Assembly (NCBI GenBank): GCA_965199705.1
Contig: OZ241359.1
Location: forward strand, 806,001-870,000
Direction: 5' to 3'
DNA length: 64,000 bases
DNA from: Azophilus sp965199705
Lineage (GTDB): Bacteria > Pseudomonadota > Gammaproteobacteria > Pseudomonadales > Azotimanducaceae
Position numbers and translations under genes: made by a program. This document shows, in pieces, positions 24,873 to 34,156 of the stretch (positions are counted from its first letter, which is position 1; each line of letters opens with the position of its first letter). A model generated the notes under the pieces. The model was given only the letters and a program-made list of their open reading frames with translations. It made no database searches and was not told where the DNA came from.

Positions 24873-24943
24873 GGCGAATCAGACAGGGTTAACGGGATCT
24901 TCTCGGCAAGAAAGATTCTAGCACGCCGGCGACAGGCTTCCGG

Positions 24944-25546
24944 TCAGGCCGAAAACCGGTTCCAGGCCAGCACTTCGTCGATGGGCCTGCGCTGCACTGG
25001 TCTGAACGCCCGGTCTGGATAGCCGACGGCTACGTGCACGAACATGTGCAGTTCATCCGGCACCTGGCAGAGGCGGCGAATCTCCGGTTCGGCAAGGCCA
25101 GGGAAGGTTGTGAAACAGGCGCCCAGGCCGAGCGATCGGGCAGCGACAATCAGGTTCTGCGCGGCCGGGTAGATGGCCGAGTGCATGAAGTGTTCTTCCG
25201 GCGCGTGCGGCGGATAGGCGTTGTGCGCCAGGCAGACGATCCAGGCCGGCACCTGCGCATAGGTCTGCGCCAGATGCTCGGCGCCGAGGAACATGCGCTC
25301 TTCCACGCCGTCCCGGCCAGGCGGTCGGTTGTCGAAAAAGGTCGCCATGCCGGCAAGAATCTTCTCGCCCAAAGCCGTCTTGATAGCCGGATCGTCGATC
25401 ACCAGGAACTGCCATGCCTGGCTGTTTCCAGGGTTGGAAGCTCGGGTGGCGGCGAAGATCAATTGCCGGATGATGTCCTCGGGCACAGCTTTCTGCTGGA
25501 AATAGCGCATGGCAGTGCAGGTATTCATCGCTTCCATGACGTCCAT
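24944..25546 (-). CDS. Nitroreductase family FMN oxidoreductase
   Basis: A 200-residue flavoprotein. MRYFQQKAVPEDIIRQLI and AATRASNPGNSQAWQF are the phosphate- and FMN-binding segments, and the C terminus has GLGACFTTFPG and a VAVGYPD tail. The family uses NAD(P)H to reduce nitroaromatics, quinones or enoate-like substrates; the true substrate is unknown. The ATG at 25546 follows AAGGAG by nine bases. It begins 6 bp after the stop of coaX on the same strand and may belong to the pantothenate operon. Confidence 0.88.
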   Translation of the reverse strand: MDVMEAMNTCTAMRYFQQKAVPEDIIRQLIFAATRASNPGNSQAWQFLVIDDPAIKTALGEKILAGMATFFDNRPPGRDGVEERMFLGAEHLAQTYAQVPAWIVCLAHNAYPPHAPEEHFMHSAIYPAAQNLIVAARSLGLGACFTTFPGLAEPEIRRLCQVPDELHMFVHVAVGYPDRAFRPVQRRPIDEVLAWNRFSA

Positions 25547-25552
25547 GTCGAG

Positions 25553-26380
25553 TCACTCCTTGCTGGTGTTTCGGCTCATCGTTCCGGGGCTTGGTCGGGC
25601 TGACGCCGGGTCCGAATTCAGGCGCAGCGCTTCCAGCAGGCCGGTGAGAATGAGGTCGGGCACTACCGCATCGAACAGTCTTTCCCGATCAAAGAGATGG
25701 CAGAATCCGCCTGTGCCGATCACCCAGGGCGTTGCGTCGGCAAAGGCTTCTGCGGTGATGCGGTTGACCAGTTCTCGCACCATGCCCACGTTGCTCCAGT
25801 AGAGCCCGCTCTGAATGCTCTCAATGGTGGAGCGGCCGATACAGGCGCGCATCGGCTGAATTTCTACCGAGGGTAGCTGCGCCGTGCCGGATTCCAGCGC
25901 CTGCACGGCCAGACGCAGCCCCGGCACGATGTTGCCGCCGAGAAAGGTGCGGTCGCGGCGAATCGCGCAGACGGTGGTGGCGGTGCCGAAATCGATCACG
26001 ATCAGGTCGCGTCCGGGATAGAGCTTGACAGCGCCCATGGCGTCGGCGATCCGGTCGGCGCCGACTTCCCTGGGGTCCCGATAGGCGATCTTGAGCCCGG
26101 TGCGGATGCCGGGCCGCAGGATCATGGGTTCGATACTGAAATACTTCTGGCAGCAGGCGCGCAGGGAGTAGTTGAAATCCGGCACCACCGAGCAGGCGGC
26201 GATTTGCCCGATCGCATTGGGGTCCACGCCATTTTCCCGCAACGCGGCACGCAGGAATACGCCGAGCTCATCGGAGGAGCCGCGTGAGGTCGAAGTGCGC
26301 CGGAACTGCGTAACTGGCTTGTCGCCATCGAAGAGGCCGCAGAACAGCTGGCTGTTGCCGACATCCAGGGTGAGAATCAT
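25553..26380 (-). CDS. coaX: Type III pantothenate kinase
   Basis: CoaX phosphorylates pantothenate, the first step of coenzyme A synthesis from vitamin B5. Family marks in the 275 residues are the N-terminal LTLDVGNSQLFCGLFDGD (phosphate loop), the DPREVGADRIADA segment, VIDFGTATTVCAI and GGNIVPGLRLA. Its ATG at 26380 overlaps the panC stop as ATGA, so translation is coupled. CoaX, rather than CoaA, is the form expected next to panB and panC in many environmental proteobacteria. The last 20 residues are a low-complexity tail. Confidence 0.93.
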   Translation of the reverse strand: MILTLDVGNSQLFCGLFDGDKPVTQFRRTSTSRGSSDELGVFLRAALRENGVDPNAIGQIAACSVVPDFNYSLRACCQKYFSIEPMILRPGIRTGLKIAYRDPREVGADRIADAMGAVKLYPGRDLIVIDFGTATTVCAIRRDRTFLGGNIVPGLRLAVQALESGTAQLPSVEIQPMRACIGRSTIESIQSGLYWSNVGMVRELVNRITAEAFADATPWVIGTGGFCHLFDRERLFDAVVPDLILTGLLEALRLNSDPASARPSPGTMSRNTSKE

Positions 26381-27156
26381 GAGTTCTGCTTCGTCACGGG
26401 CAGATTGTCGATCAGCCGGACAGGCCCGCCCTCGCCGTCGAGGCTGGCTGCCGCAAGCCTGCGGTTCGCCTGCGTGCTGACGTAATCCACGTCGAAACCT
26501 GCATCGGTCAGCGCCTGCGCTACTGCTGCATCTGACAGATCCGAGCCGAGCAGTCGATAGAGTTCGGGCGCAAGTCGGCGAGCTTCGCTGCCAAGGCGCG
26601 CATTGCGAGAACTGAGCGCGAGGCCGTCCCGGTCGCGAACCGTCGGGCAGGCGACTATGTCCACATCCAGAAAGAATGCCTGGCACATGTCGCGCACCAG
26701 CTGAAGCTGCTGCCAGTCCTTTTCGCCCAGGTAGGCGCGAGTGGGGCGCGCCAGATTCAGCAGCTTCATCACCACTGTCAGCACCCCGGTGAAGTGGCCG
26801 GGCCGATGTGCGCCGCACAGGGTTTCGCTCTGCGGCGATTCGGTGATGCTGAAGCGGTAGTCGTCTGCATGGATCGCTTCCGCGTTCGGCATCAGCACGG
26901 CGTCTGCGTCGAGTGCGCGGGCGAGCGCCAGGTCCGCGTCAGCGTCGGCCGGATAGGCCGCGAGATCGTCCGGATTGTTGAACTGGGTTGGATTCAGGAA
27001 AAGGCTTACCAGGCAAACTGGATTCTCCGCCCGCGCGCGGCGAATCAGCGCGGCGTGGCCTTCATGCAGGCCGCCGAGGGTGGGTACGAAGCCGATGTCG
27101 GCGTCGATCGAGGCACGCCAGGCGCGCCACTCGGAGAGACCACGAAAGACTCTCAT
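26377..27156 (-). CDS. panC: Pantothenate synthetase
   Basis: PanC joins pantoate and beta-alanine using ATP. The 259-residue protein has VPTLGGLHEGHAALIRRA (HIGH-like motif), SLFLNPTQFN, the GVLTVVMKLLNL segment, YLGEKDWQQL (KMSKS-like region) and LALSSRNARL. The usual second residue pair MGALH is changed to LGGLH. The ATG at 27156 overlaps the panB stop as ATGA. The operon order is panB-panC-coaX, covering three steps toward coenzyme A. Confidence 0.95.
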   Translation of the reverse strand: MRVFRGLSEWRAWRASIDADIGFVPTLGGLHEGHAALIRRARAENPVCLVSLFLNPTQFNNPDDLAAYPADADADLALARALDADAVLMPNAEAIHADDYRFSITESPQSETLCGAHRPGHFTGVLTVVMKLLNLARPTRAYLGEKDWQQLQLVRDMCQAFFLDVDIVACPTVRDRDGLALSSRNARLGSEARRLAPELYRLLGSDLSDAAVAQALTDAGFDVDYVSTQANRRLAAASLDGEGGPVRLIDNLPVTKQNS

Positions 27157-27941
27157 TGATAGGATTCCGCCAGGCCCGGAAAGGCGCCGAGACGGGTGTC
27201 GCTGGCGAATCCGTTGACGGCCTCCTGGATCATCTGCCGGCCGCGCGCGTAGTGGCGCAGGAACCTGGGCTTGAATTCCGGATTCATGCCAAGCATGTCC
27301 TGCAACACCAGCACCTGGCCGTCCGTGCCGTTGCCCGCGCCTATGCCGATGGCAGGGATGCCGAGGTCGGCGCTGATCTGGCGACCAAGGCGCTGCGGTA
27401 CGCACTCAAGCACCAGGGCAAAGCAGCCGGCGTCCTGCAGGCGCAGGGCGGAGGCGTGGATGTTGGCGGCGTCCGTTTCATTGCGGCCCTGCACCCTGTG
27501 TCCACCAAGCGCCTCGACCGATTGCGGGGTCAGGCCCAGATGCCCCATCACCGGCACGCCTGACTCCACCAGATGCGCAATGATGTCCAGCTGCCCGGCT
27601 TCGCCCTCGACCTTGACGGCGTTGACCCCCGTCTGCATCAGCGCCTGCACCGCCCGCACAGCCTGCTTGCGGCCCTTGCGCATCGTCAGGAACGGCATGT
27701 CTGCGATGATGAACTTGTCCGGCGCGCCGCGGCGCACGGCGGCGCTGTGCATCGTCATCATGTCCAGGGTGGCGTTTACCGTGCTGGAGAAGCCATGCAT
27801 CACCATGGCCAGGCTGTCGCCAACCAGCAGGGCGTCCACATCCGTGCCGTTCAGGACCTGAGCCGACCAGAAGTCGTAGCAGGTAATCATGGAAATGGGG
27901 TTGCCAGCGGACTTGCGCTGACGGAACTCAAGTGTGTTCAT
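27153..27941 (-). CDS. panB: 3-methyl-2-oxobutanoate hydroxymethyltransferase
   Basis: PanB adds a hydroxymethyl group from methylene-tetrahydrofolate to ketoisovalerate, starting pantothenate synthesis. Features of the 262-residue TIM barrel are MITCYDFWSAQVL, the metal-binding VGDSLAMVMHG, VKVEGEAGQ and PVMGHLGLTPQSVEALGG with the GR motif, then QDMLGMNPEFKPRFLRHY. A GGAGG site precedes the ATG. It is the first gene of the panBC-coaX operon; the promoter should lie in the 135 bp upstream. Confidence 0.95.
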   Translation of the reverse strand: MNTLEFRQRKSAGNPISMITCYDFWSAQVLNGTDVDALLVGDSLAMVMHGFSSTVNATLDMMTMHSAAVRRGAPDKFIIADMPFLTMRKGRKQAVRAVQALMQTGVNAVKVEGEAGQLDIIAHLVESGVPVMGHLGLTPQSVEALGGHRVQGRNETDAANIHASALRLQDAGCFALVLECVPQRLGRQISADLGIPAIGIGAGNGTDGQVLVLQDMLGMNPEFKPRFLRHYARGRQMIQEAVNGFASDTRLGAFPGLAESYQ

Positions 27942-28076
27942 GTTGATCCTCCGGTACCTGTCTCTTCGAGATCAAGTCCTGATCCTTCCAATGCGCTGAC
28001 GCAACCGCGAGCGACCTCAGGTCTCCTTCCGGCGCTTCGGATGGGAGCCTTTGCGTAGCCTGAAGCAGGCGCGCGA

Positions 28077-29663
28077 TCAATGCAAGGGGGCGGCCCGCAC
28101 GGGTTGGAGCGGCGCAGGCTCCTGGGTGTGCATCAACCGCCGGATCAGCGGGGCCGCAAGCATCACTGCCAGGCCGATGACGACGCCGGCAATGCCAAGG
28201 CCAGTGAACACATCTGCATAGACCGGCAGAGAAAGCGTCGGGTCGAGTGCGCCGTCGGCGGTGCGTTCGACCGCGGCCTCGCCTGCGATCAGCCCGGCGA
28301 GATAGGAAGCGCCGGCGGACGAAAGAAACCACACGCCCATCATCACGCCGAGCGCCTCCTGGGTGGTCAGTCGGGTCACCATGGACAGCCCCACCGGTGA
28401 CAGGCAGAGCTCGCCGGTGGTGTGCAGCAGGTAGGCCAGCGCCAGCCAGATCAGGGCCACCTGGCCGGCCCCGTCTGCAAACTGCGTGCCGAGCGTCAGC
28501 GCCAGAAATCCGAGACCGGCCTGTAGCACGCCCAGGCCGAACTTCATGGGTGTGCCTGGCTCCCGGCCGCGGCGCGACAGGCGATCCCAGAGCAAGGCGA
28601 AGGCCGGGGCCAGCAGGATGATGAACAAGGGGTTCATGAACCCTGCCTGCGAGGCTTGCAGCGTGAAGCCGCCGATGGCGCGGTCCACGTTGCGATCGGT
28701 GAAAAGCGTCATGGAAGTGCCGGCTTGCTCGAATAGCGTCCAGAACACCACCGCGACCGTGGTAAGCAGCAGCACCGCAAATATCCGGTCTCGGGCCTGC
28801 TTGTTGCCGAGCGCCAGGGCGTAAACGATCAGCCCGATCACGGCGCCAGGGCCCACCACGCCGAGCAGATAGCCGACCGAGCGGGTGTTCTGAACCAGAA
28901 GCCATACCAGGAACACGCCGGCGATGCCGCCGCCATACACCAGAAGCGGCTTCTTGACGCCGAACTTCAGCTCTTCCAGCACGGCTGGCCTTTGCGGTTC
29001 TCCGGCGCCGTAGAAGTGGCGCTGGCCGCGCAGAAAGGTAAACAGCCCCGCCAACATGCCAAGCCCCGCCAGGCCGAAGCCGTAGCGCCATCCGTAGGCT
29101 TCGCCAAGCCAGCCGCACAGCAGCATGGCGGATAGGGCGCCGAGATTGATGCCCATGTAGAAGATGGTAAAGCCCTGATCCCGGCGCGGATCGTCCTGCG
29201 GGTAAATCTGGCCGACGATGGTGGAAATGCTGGGTTTGAGGAAGCCAACGCCCATGATGATGAAGGCAAGCGCCAGGTACATGGTCTGCACGGCGAATTG
29301 GTCGCGCGCCACCTGTCCGTCCACCCAGGTTGCCGGGGCGCCCTCGAAGGCCATCAGCAGGTGACCGCAGCAGAGCAGGATGGCGCCGAAGGTCACCGCC
29401 CGCCGAAAGCCGAGATAGCGGTCTGCCAGCAGGCCGCCGAGCACCGGCATCAGATAGACCATGGCGCCATAGGCGCCGAAGGTGGCGGCTGACATGCTGT
29501 CTTCGAACAGGAAGTGCTTGGTGAGATAGAGCACCAGAAGCGCGCGCATGCCATAGAAGCTGAAGCGCTCCCACATTTCTGTGAAGAAAAGCACATACAG
29601 GCCGCGCGGATGGCCGAGCAGGTCGTCTGGACGGGAAGGCGAGGCGGATATCCGGGTGTTCAC
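28077..29663 (-). CDS. POT/PTR-family proton-coupled oligopeptide transporter
   Basis: A 528-residue inner-membrane importer with about 14 segments. The diagnostic ExxER-type motif is FTEMWERFSFYGMRALL in the first helix, followed by GGLLADRYLGFRRAV, and FYMGINLGALSAM in the fifth-helix region. The family (DtpA/B-like) takes up di- and tripeptides with protons. It starts 4 bp inside the end of the DsbA-like gene, so both are read from one message. Peptide uptake fits with the S9 peptidase and TonB receptors further along the window. Confidence 0.92.
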   Translation of the reverse strand: MNTRISASPSRPDDLLGHPRGLYVLFFTEMWERFSFYGMRALLVLYLTKHFLFEDSMSAATFGAYGAMVYLMPVLGGLLADRYLGFRRAVTFGAILLCCGHLLMAFEGAPATWVDGQVARDQFAVQTMYLALAFIIMGVGFLKPSISTIVGQIYPQDDPRRDQGFTIFYMGINLGALSAMLLCGWLGEAYGWRYGFGLAGLGMLAGLFTFLRGQRHFYGAGEPQRPAVLEELKFGVKKPLLVYGGGIAGVFLVWLLVQNTRSVGYLLGVVGPGAVIGLIVYALALGNKQARDRIFAVLLLTTVAVVFWTLFEQAGTSMTLFTDRNVDRAIGGFTLQASQAGFMNPLFIILLAPAFALLWDRLSRRGREPGTPMKFGLGVLQAGLGFLALTLGTQFADGAGQVALIWLALAYLLHTTGELCLSPVGLSMVTRLTTQEALGVMMGVWFLSSAGASYLAGLIAGEAAVERTADGALDPTLSLPVYADVFTGLGIAGVVIGLAVMLAAPLIRRLMHTQEPAPLQPVRAAPLH

Positions 29664-30400
29664 AAGGTCGCCTCCTGATCGTTGCCGGTTGAATCTTCGC
29701 TGGCCGCTTGCGCCTGCTTGATGAGGTGATCGGCCACCAGCAGCGACTGGCGGCGCCCGACGCCCATGTTGACGAGGTATTTGTCCGCCACCACCAGGGC
29801 CGGCACAGAATTGACGCCTAGCTGGGCTCGCCTTTGTTCAAGGCGTGACTGGCGGCGTTGCAGGCGTGGATTGCGGGCGGCAGCAAGGAAGGCTTCGCGG
29901 CTGATGCCCCGGCCATCGACAAGGTCAGCGACGCTTTGCAGGTTCGGGAAGCTCTTGCCATTGTCGTGAATGGCCCGGAACAGGCGCTCGTGATTTTCCG
30001 CCAGGGCGTTCGCGTCGTGCAGGATCAGCCAGGCTTGTTGCAAGACTGCCCAGTCTGTCGTGAAGGCGACCGGCGCCCGTTCAAAGATCACGCCTTCCGG
30101 CAGGGTCTCGCGCCAGGCTTCGATAGCCGGATCGAAATTGCGGCAGGCGATGCAAGCCCAGGAGAAAAACTCGGTGACTCGCACTGGCTTGCCAGGGCGT
30201 GGCTCCGGCGCGTCCAGGATCGTCTGATAATGGGTGTTCTCGACAATCTCGCCTGGGTCAACCGATCCCAGGCTGTAGATCAGCCCCCAGATCAGAATGC
30301 CGCCAGCCAGCAGCGCCAGGCCGCCCACAAGCGCCCGGCGCAGCTGCTGGACCCGCCGCTCAGATGCGGTCAGTTTGCGCTTGCCGGATTGTTTGGCCAT
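29660..30400 (-). CDS. DsbA-like thiol-disulfide oxidoreductase
   Basis: 246 residues with one N-terminal membrane anchor (LVGGLALLAGGILIWGLIY, about 24-42) and a periplasmic thioredoxin fold. The active site is FFSWACIAC (Cys83, Cys86), and the cis-Pro loop is NSVPALVV. The helical insertion is that of DsbA. It probably oxidises cysteines in exported proteins. Disulfide-rich exported proteins exist in the window (the amine dehydrogenase light chain), but there is no direct link. Its last bases overlap the transporter gene. Confidence 0.86.
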   Translation of the reverse strand: MAKQSGKRKLTASERRVQQLRRALVGGLALLAGGILIWGLIYSLGSVDPGEIVENTHYQTILDAPEPRPGKPVRVTEFFSWACIACRNFDPAIEAWRETLPEGVIFERAPVAFTTDWAVLQQAWLILHDANALAENHERLFRAIHDNGKSFPNLQSVADLVDGRGISREAFLAAARNPRLQRRQSRLEQRRAQLGVNSVPALVVADKYLVNMGVGRRQSLLVADHLIKQAQAASEDSTGNDQEATL

Positions 30401-30466
30401 GCGTGCTGGCGCCTGCTCCGATTCGAGGCCAGTTTACCCTGTCGCCGCAGAAGTGAATCGGGACCG

Positions 30467-31843
30467 TCAGCGTCGGCGCCAGACTTCCGGCGGCTGGAAC
30501 ACGCCCTGCCAGATGCCGAGGCGCTGTTGTTGCGCCTGATCCTGATCTTCGCCGAACAGCTCCATGCCGACGCCCACGGCCAGTGCATGGCCTTCGGCAA
30601 TCATCATGCGCGACAGGTTCGGCCGCGTCCGGTTGCGCATGAACTCGACGAACTGGCCCGGTGAGCGGGGAATGGTGCGCTCGGCAGAGTACAGCTCGCA
30701 GGCGCCGAGCACCTGATTGTCGCTGACCGTGAACATCGGCAGGCACAGCACCTGCGTCTCATGCAGCAGCGCCTGCAGGGCGTGGGCGGCACGCCGGCCA
30801 CAGGCATAGTCAGAACCATCCGCATCCTGACAGGTCTGATCGATTTGCACGGCGTCGATGCCGAATAATTTCACCTGCACCCCGCGCAGCAGGAGGGTAT
30901 TGCCGTCCACGGCATTAGCCAGGTCGGGGCCGAGCAGGTCGTCCGCCTGGTCCGCTGGCGCGAAAATCTGACCCGAGTGATTGATGGCGAATACCGTCGC
31001 CATCGTGATCAGGCCCAGCAGATGCCGTTGCCAGCCGATGCGGAACCTTATGCCGTGCAGGGCGTGGAGAATGCGCGCGAGTTGCGGCATGAGGGCGCGA
31101 GCGCCGTAGATCAGCACCGCCAGGGACAGCAAAAGATGGAAAGTCAGCTGCCAGGGGTCAAATTCGCCGATGTTGGCGCCCTGCTGCAAGGTCGAGGACC
31201 AGATCAGAGCCAGGATGTTGCCGAAGAACACCGACCACACCAGGATGGTGACGTGCACGCCGCTGAAGAGTCGCCAGGGATTGGCGCCGGCAGCGTCAAA
31301 CACGTTGATGGCGGGCGGATTCAGGCGAAATATATCGTGCACGGCTGCCTCTGGCAGGTGGGCGCCGAGCAAGGCCGCATGCAGCATCTGCAAGCGATTG
31401 GTGGTCAGCCAGAACAGGAAACCGGCAAAGCCGATGGCCACCAGCGGCAGAATTGACTTGGGAATCTGATATTCGCCGAGGGTGATGTAGTCGGCCCCGG
31501 CGTAGGCGTCGAGCCCGGCCAATCCAGCGAACAGGATGGACAGGAAGGCGCCGGCAAAGGCCAGCCAGAAGAGTGACGAGAGAGACTCGATAGAACGCAC
31601 CAGGGCCGCCGCCTGGATCGACATGGCGCGCAGCGCCGACGCCTCTGGTTCAACGCCATCCGCGTCGCCGGGTTCGGGCGCTGCTGCCGAGCCTGGCGTT
31701 GTTGCCGCTTCCGGCGCGTTCTCTGATTCCGGAGCCATCGCCGCAGCCTCGGCGGCTTCTGCCGTCTCCTTCGCCTGCTGCTCGTCTGCTTGCCTGTCTG
31801 TCACGGTTCCGCTCTTGGCTCCGGGCGGCTGCCTTGTTCGCAA
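30467..31843 (-). CDS. Membrane protein with C-terminal staphylococcal-nuclease-like domain
   Basis: 458 residues. An acidic, Ala-rich N-terminal tail (about 75 residues) is followed by some five membrane segments, for example LFWLAFAGAFLSILFAGLA and ILPLVAIGFAGFLFWL. The last 170 residues have a thermonuclease-like fold: VDGNTLLLRGVQVKLFGID, then DYACGRRAAHALQALL, and a late MIAEGHALAVG. In active enzymes the first motif is D(G)DT with further Arg and Glu residues; here VDGNT has Asn in place of the second Asp, so catalysis is doubtful. A GTG at 31804 is an alternative start. Next gene downstream is the DsbA-like one, 66 bp away. Confidence 0.7.
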   Translation of the reverse strand: MRTRQPPGAKSGTVTDRQADEQQAKETAEAAEAAAMAPESENAPEAATTPGSAAAPEPGDADGVEPEASALRAMSIQAAALVRSIESLSSLFWLAFAGAFLSILFAGLAGLDAYAGADYITLGEYQIPKSILPLVAIGFAGFLFWLTTNRLQMLHAALLGAHLPEAAVHDIFRLNPPAINVFDAAGANPWRLFSGVHVTILVWSVFFGNILALIWSSTLQQGANIGEFDPWQLTFHLLLSLAVLIYGARALMPQLARILHALHGIRFRIGWQRHLLGLITMATVFAINHSGQIFAPADQADDLLGPDLANAVDGNTLLLRGVQVKLFGIDAVQIDQTCQDADGSDYACGRRAAHALQALLHETQVLCLPMFTVSDNQVLGACELYSAERTIPRSPGQFVEFMRNRTRPNLSRMMIAEGHALAVGVGMELFGEDQDQAQQQRLGIWQGVFQPPEVWRRR

Positions 31844-31968
31844 CCGTCCGGCTTGCTATGTTGTGCGCCCCGGTGCGCCGGGGCGCTACTTTAGTCGGCC
31901 ATCGCCGGAATTCCCAATGTACTTGGGCCGGCCAAGGCCCGTCGTTCATCTGACAACGGGAATACAAC

Positions 31969-33006
31969 ATGAAACTTGGAATCATCGGCGGCTATGGGGG
32001 ACGCAAGCTGAGCGTGCAGATCGAGGCCATCCGGCACGCGGAGCGCCTTGGCTATGAGTCCGTGTGGACAGCCGAAGCCTACGGCGCGGACGCCGTCACC
32101 CCGGCGGCCTGGATATTGGCGCAGACCGAGAAGATCAAGGTCGGCACCGCGATCATGCAGATGTCGGCGCGCACGCCGGCGATGGCGGCGATGACGGCCA
32201 TGAGCCTGGCCGAACTCTCCGGCGGTCGGTTCCTCTGCGGCCTCGGCGCGTCCGGGCCGCAAGTGGTGGAAGGTTGGCACGGCGCTGCCTACGGCAAGCC
32301 GCTTACCCGGCTGAAGGAGTACATCCAGATCATGCGCCGGATATTCGCCCGTCAGGCGCCTGCCACGTTTTCCGGCGAACTCTATCAGTTGCCCTACACC
32401 GGCGCTGGCGCCACCGGTCTTGGCAAGCCCCTGAAGAGCATTCTGCATTGCGAGGAAGACATTCCCATCTATGCGGCCAATATCACGCCCAAGGGTGTGG
32501 AGACCGCCGCCGAAGTGGCGGATGGCTTCTTCCCGATCTGGCTGGACCCGGATCAGTTCCATGTATTCCGGGGGCCGATCGAACGCGGCTTTGCCAAGGC
32601 CGGCGACAAGGACCTGACCCAATTCGACGTAGCCCCGTTCGTCACCGTGGTGATGGGTGACGATGTGGCCCAGTGCATGATGCCGATTCGCGGCAGCATG
32701 GCCCTCTATATTGGCGGCATGGGCGCGCGCAACAAGAACTTCTACAACGACTACGTCAAGCGGCTCGGCTTTGAAGAGGCGGCGGTGAAGATTCAGGACC
32801 TCTATCTGGCGGGGCGTCGCGACGAGGCCATGGCGGCAGTGCCTGAAGAGCTGATGGATGCCTGCCACCTGATAGGTCCGGCGGATCGAATCAGAGACAG
32901 ATTGCAGCGCTGGCGCGAGGCTGGCCAGCGTGGCGAAGTCTCGACCATGCTGCTTGGCGCCCAGCAGCCGGAGGCGCTGCAGCTCGTGGCCGAAACGCTT
33001 CTGTAG
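31969..33006 (+). CDS. LLM class flavin-dependent oxidoreductase
   Basis: A 345-residue luciferase-like (bacterial luciferase fold) enzyme: LGIIGGYGGRKL, EAIRHAERLGYESVWTAEA, GTAIMQMSARTPAMAAMTAM, then ELSGGRFLCGLGASGPQVVE. The last is the conserved phosphate-loop region of the F420/FMN-dependent group. Such enzymes oxidise alcohols or reduce enones in lipid and steroid degradation and in cofactor F420 systems. It is followed by a second LLM gene and an enoyl-CoA hydratase, implying one catabolic operon. Confidence 0.88.
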   Translation: MKLGIIGGYGGRKLSVQIEAIRHAERLGYESVWTAEAYGADAVTPAAWILAQTEKIKVGTAIMQMSARTPAMAAMTAMSLAELSGGRFLCGLGASGPQVVEGWHGAAYGKPLTRLKEYIQIMRRIFARQAPATFSGELYQLPYTGAGATGLGKPLKSILHCEEDIPIYAANITPKGVETAAEVADGFFPIWLDPDQFHVFRGPIERGFAKAGDKDLTQFDVAPFVTVVMGDDVAQCMMPIRGSMALYIGGMGARNKNFYNDYVKRLGFEEAAVKIQDLYLAGRRDEAMAAVPEELMDACHLIGPADRIRDRLQRWREAGQRGEVSTMLLGAQQPEALQLVAETLL

Positions 33007-33050
33007 CCACCGCGAGTGAACCCTGGCCACCCTGTCTGGCGGATTGCTTG

Positions 33051-34061
33051 ATGAGCCTGCCGCAACGCCTTGCGGTCACCCTGCCCGCTGGCCCGAAGGT
33101 GGCAGAGACGATTGAACGGATCGAATGGGCCGAGGCCAACGGCTATAACGACGCCTGGTTCGGCGATGCTGGCGCGCCGGATTCGCTCACTCAGGCGGCA
33201 GCCGTTGCCCACCGTACGCGCAGATTACGCCTCGGCATTGCGGTGACGCCCGTCTATACCCGCTCGCCTTCGGTGATTGCCGCGAGCGCGCACGTGCTGG
33301 CGCAGGTCCTGCCAGGGCGTTTCGTCATGGGTCTCGGTTCTTCCAGCCAGACGATGATGCGCGGCTGGAATGGCATCCCGCTCGACAAACCCGTCACCCG
33401 CGTGCGTGAAACCACCGAGCTGGTGCGCGCCATGCTCGCCGGCGAAAAGACCGGCTTCGCTGGCGAGACGCTGTCCAGCTACGGCTATCGGCAACCGCCA
33501 CTGGCGGAGCCGCCGCCGATCTATCTGGCGGCCCTGCGCCCGAAGATGATCGAAATGGCGGCGGAAGTCGGCGATGGCGTGATCTTCAACCTCTGGCCCA
33601 AGGGTGCGTTGGCGAAGATGATTGCGCATGTGCGTATCGGTGCGGAACGTGCCGGGAAGGACTGGCGCCGCGTCGAGATCGTCAACCGGGCGATGGTGCT
33701 GGCCACGGACGACAAGCCGGCTGCGCGCAACCTGTTCCGGGCGGCGTTTGCGCCCTATTACGCGACGCCTGTCTATAACCGCTTTCTGGCCTGGGCCGGC
33801 TATGAGGATGTGGCCAGGACAATCCGCGAAGGCTGGGCGGCGAAGGACCGCGCCCGGACCACCGGCGCCTTCACCGACGCACTGATCGACGAGATCGCGA
33901 TCATCGGCAATGAATCCGAGATCCGGGGGCGTATCGAGGCAGATGCCGACGCTGGCGTGCATACCCACATCATTGCCCCGCTCGGCAACGACTCGCAGGT
34001 TGTTCAACGCACTTTTGAAGCCTTTGCCGGAGACAGGTTCCGGTTGTCCGGGCAGGTCTGA
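33051..34061 (+). CDS. LLM class flavin-dependent oxidoreductase
   Basis: A second luciferase-like oxidoreductase, 336 residues, only distantly similar to its upstream neighbour. Landmarks are ERIEWAEANGYNDAWFGDAG, LGIAVTPVYTRSPSVIAASA and LPGRFVMGLGSSSQTMMRGW. It starts 44 bp after the first LLM gene; the ATG at 33051 follows an in-frame TTG. Two different LLM enzymes in a row suggest successive or paired oxidation steps on one substrate. Confidence 0.87.
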   Translation: MSLPQRLAVTLPAGPKVAETIERIEWAEANGYNDAWFGDAGAPDSLTQAAAVAHRTRRLRLGIAVTPVYTRSPSVIAASAHVLAQVLPGRFVMGLGSSSQTMMRGWNGIPLDKPVTRVRETTELVRAMLAGEKTGFAGETLSSYGYRQPPLAEPPPIYLAALRPKMIEMAAEVGDGVIFNLWPKGALAKMIAHVRIGAERAGKDWRRVEIVNRAMVLATDDKPAARNLFRAAFAPYYATPVYNRFLAWAGYEDVARTIREGWAAKDRARTTGAFTDALIDEIAIIGNESEIRGRIEADADAGVHTHIIAPLGNDSQVVQRTFEAFAGDRFRLSGQV

Positions 34062-34156
34062 GCGTCGGGCTTCAAGATCGGCGCGCCCGGCAATCCTGAA
34101 CCGGGCGCCAGGACGTTTGGCTTGTGCCTGCCAGATCTGAATCGAGGAGACCGAGC

